From positions 1 to 64,000 of the forward strand of contig PGYB01000015.1 in assembly GCA_002839445.1 (NCBI GenBank): a stretch of DNA of 64,000 nucleotides. Direction: 5' to 3'. Source of the stretch: Candidatus Riflebacteria bacterium HGW-Riflebacteria-1 (GTDB lineage Bacteria; Muiribacteriota; Ozemobacteria; Ozemobacterales; Ozemobacteraceae). The notes beneath the pieces are model-generated. The model worked only from the letters and a program-made list of their open reading frames with translations. It did not search any database and was not told where the DNA came from. Each line of letters starts with the position of its first letter. Position 1 is the stretch's first letter. Below, one piece after another: positions 24,014 through 32,930 of the stretch. The translations under genes and the position numbers were made by a program.

Positions 24014-25557
24014 TGACCAGCGCCTGGGATCCAGTTGCCGGCTACAGTCGCCGAACTCTCACGGTAACCCTGCTCCTGTATCTTATTCTGACTCTTTTGC
24101 CGCTGACTCTGCCATTTCTCGAAACCGGCTGGAACTCTTCTAACGTCGGCCTGGTGCCGGCCCCGGCTATTCGTCTGCTGAGCCGATCGTTGCATCTGGC
24201 ATTCTGGGCTGCAGGCATTGCGATCTGTCTTGGGCTGCCCGCCGGAATCGGCCTGTGGCATGCGAAAAGCATCGTATTCAGACTGCGCAGCCTTATTTTG
24301 CTGACACTTCTTCTGCCGCCGTATCTGCTGATTCAAGGCTGGATGTCTCTGGCCTGGTCGCCACCGCCTGGCCTGTCGTTTATACGAACGCCCGAAGGAT
24401 TCGGCTGGGCGGCAGTTATTCTGGGAACTTCCATGGCACCGCTCGCAGCAATATTGATCGGTCTGGGACGCTATTGTTTGCCATTGGCAGCGCTCGAAAG
24501 TATGGCGCTGAGCCAGGGACCGGCTACGACATATCGAAAGCTGATAGTTCCGCTGTTGTTGCCCCTGCTGGTGTCGTCATGGCTGATTATCGTTATGTTA
24601 AGCCTTCTTGAGGGTGGCGTGCCTTTGAGTCTGCAGTTTCCGGTCTTCGCTACCGAAGTCACTTCGCGCTTTCTTGGCGGTGAAAACCCGGTTTCTCTGG
24701 CGCGCAATGTCTGGCCGTTATATCTTGTTTCAGCACTTTTCGGAATCAGCGCCATTATGATCACGTCGCGCCTCAGGCGCCGCAATGAGGGCAATGTGGC
24801 AAGTCTACATCACTTTTTGCTAAACATAGACTGTTTGCCGGCAAAGTTACAGATCATTATCAGGTCTGGCTGGCTGCTGCTGGCTCTGCTTATTGCCCTG
24901 CCACTGCTCGGGTTGTTGCGGCAGGCATTCGCTGGCAGTTCCTATAATCTTGCTTTCAGCTCTGATGGTCTGGCATTATTGCGTTCGCTGGAGCTTGCTG
25001 GCTTAACCGCTGCAATTGCCACACTGGTCGTTGTGCCTGCTGCCGCCAGCATTGCACTGAAAGGACGCATCTGGCTGGCACTGATAACCTTTCTGCCACT
25101 GGCTTTGCCGGCCAGCATCACCGGGATAGCCTGGGCAGCCTGGGGCGCGAGATTGCATGCTTTCTGCCGCTGGTTGCCGGACTTTATGCCGTTGCTGTTG
25201 AGTCACCTTGGCCGCATACTTCCATTTACCATGCTTGTCTCACTCGCGCTGTGGAACTCTCACCACCGCCAGTCAGCGCGCGAGGCTGTTTTTATGCACA
25301 AGAATCACTTCTGGCAGCGCCTGGCAGTTGAATGGTCGCATTATCTTCTGGTCTTCCTGGTTGGCGCGGTGTTTTCGCTGCGTGAACTCGAAATCTCGCT
25401 GTTGACTGTGCCGCCAGGTGGCGAAACCCTGCCAATCAGAGTTTTTAATCTGCTGCACTATGGCGCCGGGTCTGATGTGGCGCGCCTGAGTCTGCTTCTG
25501 GCGCTGCCAATAGTTGTCGCGACATTGCTGATCATAAGAAAATGGGAGAATGCCTGA
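24013..25557 (+). CDS. ABC transporter permease, fused two-domain type
   Basis: A 514-residue inner-membrane protein with about 12 helices in two homologous halves, the SfuB/FbpB layout of ferric-iron importers. Each half carries an EAA-like loop for the ATPase: LAALESMALSQGPATTYRKL (about 157-176) in the first half and a more diverged SAREAVFMHKNHFWQRLAVE (about 418-437) in the second. The start ATG overlaps the previous stop as TAATG and the stop overlaps the next start as TGATG, so binding protein, permease and ATPase are translationally coupled. Confidence 0.85.
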   Translation: MTSAWDPVAGYSRRTLTVTLLLYLILTLLPLTLPFLETGWNSSNVGLVPAPAIRLLSRSLHLAFWAAGIAICLGLPAGIGLWHAKSIVFRLRSLILLTLLLPPYLLIQGWMSLAWSPPPGLSFIRTPEGFGWAAVILGTSMAPLAAILIGLGRYCLPLAALESMALSQGPATTYRKLIVPLLLPLLVSSWLIIVMLSLLEGGVPLSLQFPVFATEVTSRFLGGENPVSLARNVWPLYLVSALFGISAIMITSRLRRRNEGNVASLHHFLLNIDCLPAKLQIIIRSGWLLLALLIALPLLGLLRQAFAGSSYNLAFSSDGLALLRSLELAGLTAAIATLVVVPAAASIALKGRIWLALITFLPLALPASITGIAWAAWGARLHAFCRWLPDFMPLLLSHLGRILPFTMLVSLALWNSHHRQSAREAVFMHKNHFWQRLAVEWSHYLLVFLVGAVFSLRELEISLLTVPPGGETLPIRVFNLLHYGAGSDVARLSLLLALPIVVATLLIIRKWENA

Positions 25558-26246
25558 TGCCAAACATTGCTGCACCTATATCATCAGCTGGCGTAAGTCT
25601 TAAAGCCGTTGAACTGTCATTCAGTCGCGATCGCCTCGCGGTTATCAGCGAGCTGTCGCATGAATTTTCTGCCGGGCAGGTAACTCTTCTAACCGGCCCG
25701 TCAGGCTGCGGAAAAACCACGCTTCTTCGACTTCTGGCTGGTCTCGAAACCCCGGCCGCCGGAGAAATCAAGGTAAACGGCATTTTGTGGAGCAGCGCGC
25801 ACCAGATTTTGCCACCATGGCAGCGCGATCTTGACATGCTTTTCCAGGGCGACGCGCTCTGGCCAAACCAGACGGTAGGCGAGCAGATTAAATGGGTGCA
25901 AAGCCGTAAACTTAAAGCGCCAGCAGTCCTGGATATTGGTGAAATAATCGAATGCCTTGGCATAAAAGATTTGCTAAGCAGACATCCGGCCGGTTTGTCA
26001 GGGGGTGAAGCCCGGCGCTGTCAGCTCGCGCGAGTGTTGGCCGGCAATCCTTCGCTGCTGCTTCTCGACGAACCGCTTTCGGGTCAGGATGCCGAAACCG
26101 CAGCAAAAACAGCCCAAATGCTTGGCAGATTACTGGCAAAAGCAAATACCACTGCTATTGTCGTCAGTCATGAAACTGCGCCATTTACCGATTTTGCCTG
26201 GCAAATCGTGCATATGCCTGACATCAACGCGAAGCCGCACGCTTAG
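25557..26246 (+). CDS. ABC transporter ATP-binding subunit
   Basis: A 229-residue ATPase. The ATG at 25557 follows a GGGAGA box and overlaps the permease stop. Walker A is GPSGCGKTT, the Q-loop is followed by FQGDALWPNQTV, the signature is LSGGEARRCQLARVL, Walker B is LLLLDEP and the H-loop is VVSHE. It lacks the C-terminal TOBE domain often found in FbpC-like ATPases, so regulation by substrate is not expected. Its 3' end overlaps the convergent FHA gene by 23 nt. It powers the import system encoded just upstream. Confidence 0.9.
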   Translation: MPNIAAPISSAGVSLKAVELSFSRDRLAVISELSHEFSAGQVTLLTGPSGCGKTTLLRLLAGLETPAAGEIKVNGILWSSAHQILPPWQRDLDMLFQGDALWPNQTVGEQIKWVQSRKLKAPAVLDIGEIIECLGIKDLLSRHPAGLSGGEARRCQLARVLAGNPSLLLLDEPLSGQDAETAAKTAQMLGRLLAKANTTAIVVSHETAPFTDFAWQIVHMPDINAKPHA

Positions 26247-28191
26247 TTATCCAGGCTGCGGTAGCGATGCTCAACAGTGGCAGCACAATCATCGGGTTGT
26301 CCTGAACGGCAGAAATATGCTCAATGATGCTCGCCAGCAGCGCATACTCGTGATACAGGCGGGTTCCAACATAAGCGCCCGCGGTTACCATCGTCAGAAA
26401 TCTGAAGAATCCTCGGCTGTTGCCGGCAATGAAAGCAAAGAACACCATTACACCGCCAAATGCGGCGGCAATAATAAAGTTTGCTTGTTCCAGTGCGCCT
26501 CCATTGGTCACAATCAATATATTGAGATTTTCGATGATGAAAAAGAATCCGAATATGTATGAAACCCACCTGACTGAGGGCAGCGCCCGTAAATCTTCTG
26601 GTGCAGCCTGCTTGATCTGGCCTGGAGCTTCGCCAGACTCTTGCGCAGTTCGGCGATTTTGGCTTGCATCGGCTGGTTTATTCTGGGGAACGGGCTCTCC
26701 CGACCTGCTGCGCGCAGCCTGTACGGCGCGGGCAATATAATCATCATCGTTGTTGTCCTGTGGCGGCGGCGGGGGTGATACAACAGGAGCAGGTCGCGCA
26801 GGTGTTCCAGGTTTTGGTGGCTTTGGTAATGCTGCTCCTGGTGGTGGAGGTGGCGGCGGAACTGCTGGTTTGCTTGAAGAATTTGCCGCTGCAGGTCGCG
26901 ACGAAGCAGGCGGTGCAGATGGCGCCGGCGGCGCAGGCATTGCTGGAGGCTTTGGCGGTGGCAGCACAACAGCGGGAATTTGACCGGTTTTTTGCGATGA
27001 CTCAGGAAAGCTGAACATCATGGTCGGCATGTTTGCGCTTTCTGGCTTCGGCTTTTCCGGGCCATCGACAATTGTAACAATTACGTCGGCAATTTTGAGT
27101 TCATCGCCTTTGTATATCGGCACTTTGTCACTCGGCTTTTCGCCATTCAGCCAGCTGCCGTTAGAGCTGCCAAGATCTTCAAAGCAGATCTGGTCTTCAT
27201 ACATGACGATCTGAGCGTGTTTGCGACTTACCAGACGGCTCGACAGCACAGTCTGACAGTCAGTGCCGCGTCCGAGTACCCAAGGAAAAACACGCACGCT
27301 GACCGGAGCAGCGTCAGTAATCTCTAAAACCAGCTCGGGCTCAGCCGTTTGCCGATGAGCTGGCGGTGTCGCCGGGTTATTCTGAGCAGACTGACCAGCG
27401 GTTTTAACTGCGTGGCCGACAACACCGGCAGCAACTACTGCTGCAGCACCTTTGAGCAGATTTCCGGCAGCATTGGCAGCCTTGCCGGCAAAACCTGAGC
27501 TGGCGCCAGGCATATCTTTTGGAAAGGGGAAAGCCCCAAAGTCAGAAGGCGCAGCGCCAGGCGAAGATCCACCCGAGCCGGGTGAGCCGCCACCATGTGG
27601 CCCAGAGCCCTTGTTGCCCCCTGGCAACGAGCTGTTAACATCTGGTAATGACTCAGCGTCTGGCAGATCGACGTCGATCAGGTCACCGACCGGAACATAA
27701 TCAGGCAGGCTACTTTCGGGAATGTTCGCGATTTTCTGCAGCTCGGAGCGAAGTTTGTCTATCGCTGTTGAAGCATCTGCGGTATCAACAATGCTGCCAT
27801 CATTTTTAATCAGTCGGTCTTTGACGATTTCGGCGCTGCTGTTGGCGACCTGAACGTGCAGGCCCTGCTCGCTGCGCAGAACGTTCCAGGTGTTACCAGA
27901 GGGGCCGCTGAGAACAGCGGCCTGAAACATATTGTTTTTAAGCGTAAACACCAGCTGGTGCTGGGTGGAAAAGAGGCAGAGGCTGTGGTCATCGAGTGCG
28001 CCTTCCCAGTTGCCGACCGGAGGGCCGTCGGGGGCTTTCTGAAACACTGCCATCGCAACAATTCCTGAGCACAAGGCCACTGCAGCGTCGGCAATCAGCC
28101 TCTCGTCGCTGCTAACGCTGTCAATCTGCGCGGCAAGCTGTTCGACAGCAGGTGCAAAATTACTGAGATCAAGTGATTCTCTGACAGTCAT
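26224..28191 (-). CDS. FHA-domain protein with Gly/Pro-rich linkers and C-terminal membrane helices
   Basis: A 655-residue protein. Residues 1-160 form an unrecognised globular domain (a PVGNWEGALDDHSLCLFS segment is notable). Residues 185-270 are Gly/Ser/Ala-rich. Residues 298-376 are an FHA domain (WVLGRGTDCQTVL, LVSRKHAQI and GSSNGSWLNG), which should bind phosphothreonine. Residues 400-480 are a proline-rich tract with poly-Pro runs. About four membrane helices end the protein (543-648). The start overlaps the stop of the giant upstream gene (ATGA). It appears to be the signalling end of a three-gene membrane system whose function is unknown. Confidence 0.75.
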   Translation of the reverse strand: MTVRESLDLSNFAPAVEQLAAQIDSVSSDERLIADAAVALCSGIVAMAVFQKAPDGPPVGNWEGALDDHSLCLFSTQHQLVFTLKNNMFQAAVLSGPSGNTWNVLRSEQGLHVQVANSSAEIVKDRLIKNDGSIVDTADASTAIDKLRSELQKIANIPESSLPDYVPVGDLIDVDLPDAESLPDVNSSLPGGNKGSGPHGGGSPGSGGSSPGAAPSDFGAFPFPKDMPGASSGFAGKAANAAGNLLKGAAAVVAAGVVGHAVKTAGQSAQNNPATPPAHRQTAEPELVLEITDAAPVSVRVFPWVLGRGTDCQTVLSSRLVSRKHAQIVMYEDQICFEDLGSSNGSWLNGEKPSDKVPIYKGDELKIADVIVTIVDGPEKPKPESANMPTMMFSFPESSQKTGQIPAVVLPPPKPPAMPAPPAPSAPPASSRPAAANSSSKPAVPPPPPPPGAALPKPPKPGTPARPAPVVSPPPPPQDNNDDDYIARAVQAARSRSGEPVPQNKPADASQNRRTAQESGEAPGQIKQAAPEDLRALPSVRWVSYIFGFFFIIENLNILIVTNGGALEQANFIIAAAFGGVMVFFAFIAGNSRGFFRFLTMVTAGAYVGTRLYHEYALLASIIEHISAVQDNPMIVLPLLSIATAAWITKRAASR

Positions 28192-31136
28192 GGGCTGCTA
28201 TCTCCGGTTTCTCCAAAGCAGAGGCCGGTAATCAGCAGATCATACTTGATGACCAGACCAAACATTATAAAAACAGAAGCGCCGATCATCGGCAAATCGA
28301 CGAGAGACGCCTTGAAAATGTTGAATGCCTGGTCAATGAGGCTCATCGCTTCAATAGCCGGCCCCACCGCCGTTCCGCCCGAAAACACGATAGAAAGAAG
28401 GGCGACGCCAAGACTGCCGCAGCTCACAATTGTTCCGGCTATTGAGGCAATTTCTTCGATGGTGGCCGCCGCTTTTTCGTAATCGCCGTAATTAAGCGAA
28501 ACATCGACAATCTCTTTGCTGAAATGCTTGCGCACTGGCTCCCAATCACGAGCCAGCTGCTGACTGGCAGCATACTTGTAAACATTGCCAACCACCAGAT
28601 TTGGCTGGCGGCCAAGCAGAGCGAACTGCATCTTGATGTCAGCCATGCGCGCATCTTTAAATTTATCATGTTTTTTGTCGGCAAGTATGCCGTTGACAAA
28701 ATCTCCGATCAGCGCATCGAGAACCTTTTCTATACCGTTATCAGCGATTTCATCGCCGGTCTTTGTTGTCTTGAGAATTCTTTCGACCTCGGCTTTAACT
28801 GTTGCGTTGTGTTTGCTCAGCCAGTCGATAACCCAGGTTAAACCACCCTTTGCTTTTTTGCATACCCAGCTGACGAAAGCAGTGACAGCCTTGACGATGA
28901 GTTCCCCAAGCCTGGTAAAAAGGCTCGCAGCAAGATCAATAACTGCTTGAAACATTTCCTTGATAGATTTTAAAAAACCAGAAACCCAGCTTGAGGCAGA
29001 CTCTACCGCGTCATCAGCAGCACTTTTCGCTTTATTTGCCCATGCTACCAGCTCATCCCAATACTGTGTCGAATTCGACAGCAATTCATTGAAGGCGACG
29101 ATCTTGTTGTGCAATGCCAGGGCGAGGTCGTCGATTACCTTTACCAGATCGTCGAGCATGCTGCCTAGGCTTTTGGCAATGCGGGCGCCCATGCTGCCAA
29201 GACCTTGAAGAAATGAGCTGATACCGCTACGAATCTTTTGCACCAGCGGCACAATCTGCTTTCTGGCCTTGTCACCAAGAGAAGTTGCAAAATTGCCCAT
29301 CCATGACGCGCCGCGGGCGATCAGGCGGCCAAATTTGCTCTTCGCCAGCCAGGCAAGAAGCTTCTGACCTTGCGCAGCCAGCCAACCACCAGCCTGCTGC
29401 ACTTTTTGCCCGGCACTGATACTGTTGAGAATAATCGCCATTACCGAGCCCGCCAGGCTTTCGAACTGGCCCTTTACCAGGTCTTCGTGACCTTTGAAGC
29501 GGCCAAAAAAGGTGTGTGAACCTCGTACTGCCGCCATCATCAGCTGAACTCCTGCTATAGCGAGATCAATGTCTTCTTCTTTGCCTGATGCAAGCTGGCT
29601 GCCGAAGATGTAACGATAATGCCTGAGCTTTTTCTGAAAAGACTCCGAATAGAGCCGGAGCCTGGCCTCTGTCAGGTCAGCCTCAAAATTCTTTATACGC
29701 ACTTCCTGCTCCTGGTCGAGCAGCATGGTAAATACCTGTTTTTTCTCAGTATCAGAAGGAAGCAGGGTTATCTTATTCTTGAGCTCAGCCTTCTTGAAAG
29801 CTTCTTCGATTTCGGGCAGTTTAATACTCCACTGACCGTTAGTGACTGTTTTCTGCTGCGGAAACTGCATGGCTTCTTCGCCGACCACCGGGGTAAATTT
29901 CGCATGAACCACGCCAAACAGTTTGCGCGGCCCGCCAGCGACTTCGACCGGCAGAACCAGGCAGCCGCGAATCTCGCTGCCGATAATGAGTTCTGGCAGA
30001 ACTTCTATCGATTCTATTGCTGTGTCCTGAAGCAGGCCTTTTTTCTCGGCAACACAGGCCAGCTTGACTGCCGGAACAACTGGAATGACAACGGTTTTCT
30101 CAAGCGGCACTGCTTTTTTTCCATCGCCGAGCATAATCTTTATCTCGTCATAGAATCGCTGCTTCGCTTTATAAGCCAACTCTGGCGGAGCAGCGTAACG
30201 CAGTTCGACATAGCCTTCACCGTCAGTCTGGCCGCCTTCACTGAGAATGCTGCCGAGTGGCTTTGCCTGCGAAGACTTATCCCAGACGAACTGCACTGGC
30301 GTATTGGCTATTGGCGCGTTGGCGGCTTCCTGACGCAATTTTATACGGGCAGTTATTTCCTGGCCCGGCCTGGCCGGCAGTTCTGGTGAAAAAGTTACAT
30401 CGACGGTAACCCGGGCCGGGCAGAGCACCATGGGAATTTCAAGCTTGCCGGTAGGCCGGTCAGATGGTTTTACTCGCGAAAACGCTTTGATAATCAGCTT
30501 GCCACGCATGGGGTCTTTCAGCTCCGGCATCGCACGCGCGCTGCACCAGCTGCTGACCGGTGGCAAAATTCCCTTGTCGAGTTCAGAGCAGACAAGCGTT
30601 TCTTTATCAAACGACGATTCGAGCCTGAATTCAAAGTCTTCGTCGGGCGCGCGAAATACTTCGCCGGTCGCGGCATCAACCTGCTCAACCCAGATGGTCA
30701 GCTTGCACACGCTCTGGCCATCAGCCATAAGCCAGACTTCCGAGTCCTTCCAGCATTCGTCGGGCGATACCGTGTAGCCCATGGCCTGAGCCGGTTCGGC
30801 TACGTAGACGTTACATTCGGTGCTAAGGGCTTCGAGTTGCGCCGAACCCGAAGTGACCGGCAATGCCTTGATGTACACTCTTACAGGCTTTGCGAACTTG
30901 TCTGAATTATTGTAGCTTACAAACTGATCGGTGACCGACACTCTGGCAGAAACGATTTCGCCCTGGCTTTGCGCCGCGAAAGACAGCCAGCCGGCTGGTT
31001 CGCAGACAAATTCTGGTTGATGAAAGTCGCATGGGTTATACTGGCCGTTCTGGTCGCGGGCCAGCATGCGCACGCGAATATCAGCCGGCACCCAGCGTTT
31101 GCTGGCAGCATCGTATTCTATAGAGAAATCGGGCAT
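28188..31136 (-). CDS. Giant Ig-like/helical protein with C-terminal membrane segments, function unknown
   Basis: A 982-residue protein from the ATG at 31136, which has GGAGG 9 nt upstream and follows the previous stop by one base; a 40-residue upstream extension is rejected. Residues 1-420 look beta-rich with Ig-like segments (VDVTFSPELPARPGQEITAR, then TPVQFVWD and DGEGYVELRYAA). Residues about 500-800 are long amphipathic helices with repeated small-residue and Trp patterns, reminiscent of toxin-like or apolipoprotein-like bundles. The C terminus has two or more hydrophobic segments (about 905-970). No signal peptide is seen. It is tightly coupled to the FHA gene and probably forms a complex with it. 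Confidence 0.65.
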   Translation of the reverse strand: MPDFSIEYDAASKRWVPADIRVRMLARDQNGQYNPCDFHQPEFVCEPAGWLSFAAQSQGEIVSARVSVTDQFVSYNNSDKFAKPVRVYIKALPVTSGSAQLEALSTECNVYVAEPAQAMGYTVSPDECWKDSEVWLMADGQSVCKLTIWVEQVDAATGEVFRAPDEDFEFRLESSFDKETLVCSELDKGILPPVSSWCSARAMPELKDPMRGKLIIKAFSRVKPSDRPTGKLEIPMVLCPARVTVDVTFSPELPARPGQEITARIKLRQEAANAPIANTPVQFVWDKSSQAKPLGSILSEGGQTDGEGYVELRYAAPPELAYKAKQRFYDEIKIMLGDGKKAVPLEKTVVIPVVPAVKLACVAEKKGLLQDTAIESIEVLPELIIGSEIRGCLVLPVEVAGGPRKLFGVVHAKFTPVVGEEAMQFPQQKTVTNGQWSIKLPEIEEAFKKAELKNKITLLPSDTEKKQVFTMLLDQEQEVRIKNFEADLTEARLRLYSESFQKKLRHYRYIFGSQLASGKEEDIDLAIAGVQLMMAAVRGSHTFFGRFKGHEDLVKGQFESLAGSVMAIILNSISAGQKVQQAGGWLAAQGQKLLAWLAKSKFGRLIARGASWMGNFATSLGDKARKQIVPLVQKIRSGISSFLQGLGSMGARIAKSLGSMLDDLVKVIDDLALALHNKIVAFNELLSNSTQYWDELVAWANKAKSAADDAVESASSWVSGFLKSIKEMFQAVIDLAASLFTRLGELIVKAVTAFVSWVCKKAKGGLTWVIDWLSKHNATVKAEVERILKTTKTGDEIADNGIEKVLDALIGDFVNGILADKKHDKFKDARMADIKMQFALLGRQPNLVVGNVYKYAASQQLARDWEPVRKHFSKEIVDVSLNYGDYEKAAATIEEIASIAGTIVSCGSLGVALLSIVFSGGTAVGPAIEAMSLIDQAFNIFKASLVDLPMIGASVFIMFGLVIKYDLLITGLCFGETGDSSP

Positions 31137-31137
31137 G

Positions 31138-32868
31138 CTAGAAAACCTCCAGAATATAGGCGGGACCGCCGCCCGGAGAGACAGTAACGCTGGCCGAGCA
31201 ACTCTGGCCACCGCCACTCCCGGTAACGTAAATGCACGAAGGCTGCAGCACAGCATTGGCTGTCGTGTCGGCGCGCTGGCCGACCATGCTGCTCAGGCGG
31301 CACACGCCGACAGTCTGACTCAGCGTCATCCAGCCGTCGCCCTGCCCGGAAAGCGATATCGAAGCATCGCCTGCCGGCACCAATGGGCCGTTGTTTTCGC
31401 TTTTCCAGACGGCAACCATAAGTTCTGCGGGCGCTTCGGGAGTTACCGCGAGATTATAAGTGCTGACCTGAAGAACATAGGTCGTTGTGTTTATAGCAGC
31501 ATCAGCGGCTCCAGCGCCTATTCCTGCGCCAAACGCCGGTGGAACACCCGCTTTCATCAGCTCAGTTGAGCCTTCGGCCTTAATCCACGAGGTAATCTGT
31601 GTTATCAGCGGATCATTGGTGTTGACGTTTTCCCACCAGCCCTTGTCGTGTGCAAACAAAGCCTGATCGCACAACATCACCATGAAACCGGCAAAAGCGG
31701 TAAAGCTCAAAAATGACGCAACCCGGCTGCTTACCGGCAGAGGTTGTCCGGTTCTGGTAATTACAAGATACAGAGTGTAAAGAGCGAGGCCCCAGCCAAA
31801 AGTTGGCCCGTATTGCCAGGCTGAGGTAGAAAACATGCCGGCAGATCCGCCAAGAAAAATCAACTGCGCCAGACCGGCATAAGAAACTTGTTTGAGTGCT
31901 GGCTGCCCAAGCTGACCAGCCAGTTGCGTGCTATAGCGGGCAAGCCATGAACCCAGCGCCAGCGGAAGAATCGAACCTACCAGGCCAAGACTGATAAAAC
32001 TGAGCATGTTCTGCGACTGGTGTGGCAGCTGGTCGCTTAACCAGCGGGCAAAAACAATGCCAATGCCAAGCGCCGCCAGGTTTAAGCCGAGATGTGGCGT
32101 GCAGGATGCCGCCACCTGTTTTGGCATGGTCAGCAGGCGGCGCAGGCCGTTGATCAGGCCATTGCTGCGAAAACCACGCCACATGCTGAATACCATTGCG
32201 CCACCCAGAAGCCAGCCAAAAGTCGCCGGCCATTTATTGCCGATAATCGCAATGTGGCTGCCAACCTTGAAATCGCCAATGGTATAATCGATATACCACG
32301 GCAACTGGCCGCTGAACAGAGTTCGGTTGTAATTCGCCAGCCGTCCGAACATCATGCTGATGTTACTGTTTTTATCAAAACCATCGTTGCCTACTGCGAG
32401 CAAAAATGTGTGCAGCAGAAACGCTATTAATCCGAAAGTTATCATTACACGAAAACGTTGAAATGTGTTGCGTAAAACCTGCGAAAACAGACCGCGCAGA
32501 TCAAAGCTGACAAACCCCGGCAACTCAGCAGCAGACTTCGGTTCATTGCCGGTATACACCGGCCTGGCATTCGGTGCAGCGCTGCGCTCGTCGTGCTGCT
32601 GCCGCTGATACCCGCCCGATGCCTGCGCATTCTCTAATGATCGCACGTGAGAACCGGTTTCAAGATACTGACCAGCCTGCGGTTGAGCCCAGCTCGAACC
32701 ATTCCAGATCAGCCATTTTCCATTGTCAGCAGAGATTTGCCACCAGTTGCCCTCTCGATCCTGGCAGCGCAGCTTATCGACTTCCTGCACAAAAAAGTCA
32801 GCATTTATCTGGCCAGTTTTGAGCTCCTGGCGCAGCCGCACATACTTTTGCTCAAGTTTCTGCCGCAC
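31138..32868 (-). CDS. Multi-pass membrane protein with N-terminal W-rich domain and exported tail
   Basis: A 576-residue protein starting at GTG after an AGAGG box. Residues 1-70 contain a small soluble domain with the pattern D.EGNWWQI...NGKWLIWNGSSW, a Trp-rich fold seen next to signalling membrane proteins in several phyla. Residues about 135-425 carry about eight membrane helices. Residues 430-576 are a beta-rich, Ser/Gly-rich tail, probably outside the membrane. It is the first gene of the operon with the Ig-like giant and the FHA protein; a TATAAT box lies 26 nt upstream. No catalytic motif is seen, so a function is not proposed. Confidence 0.65.
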   Translation of the reverse strand: MRQKLEQKYVRLRQELKTGQINADFFVQEVDKLRCQDREGNWWQISADNGKWLIWNGSSWAQPQAGQYLETGSHVRSLENAQASGGYQRQQHDERSAAPNARPVYTGNEPKSAAELPGFVSFDLRGLFSQVLRNTFQRFRVMITFGLIAFLLHTFLLAVGNDGFDKNSNISMMFGRLANYNRTLFSGQLPWYIDYTIGDFKVGSHIAIIGNKWPATFGWLLGGAMVFSMWRGFRSNGLINGLRRLLTMPKQVAASCTPHLGLNLAALGIGIVFARWLSDQLPHQSQNMLSFISLGLVGSILPLALGSWLARYSTQLAGQLGQPALKQVSYAGLAQLIFLGGSAGMFSTSAWQYGPTFGWGLALYTLYLVITRTGQPLPVSSRVASFLSFTAFAGFMVMLCDQALFAHDKGWWENVNTNDPLITQITSWIKAEGSTELMKAGVPPAFGAGIGAGAADAAINTTTYVLQVSTYNLAVTPEAPAELMVAVWKSENNGPLVPAGDASISLSGQGDGWMTLSQTVGVCRLSSMVGQRADTTANAVLQPSCIYVTGSGGGQSCSASVTVSPGGGPAYILEVF

Positions 32869-32894
32869 AAATTTTTTCCTCTCGTAACAGGCTG

Positions 32895-32923
32895 ATTATA
32901 ATCCCAGTCGTTTGCCAGAGCAA
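32895..32923 (-). promoter_or_regulatory. Putative promoter of the W-rich/Ig/FHA operon
   Basis: A perfect TATAAT (32895-32900, minus strand) has TTGCTC (32918-32923) 17 nt upstream. The -35 box is weak, but the position is right: in the 62-nt gap before the GTG start of the operon at 32868. Confidence 0.4.
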
Positions 32924-32930
32924 TGGCCTG

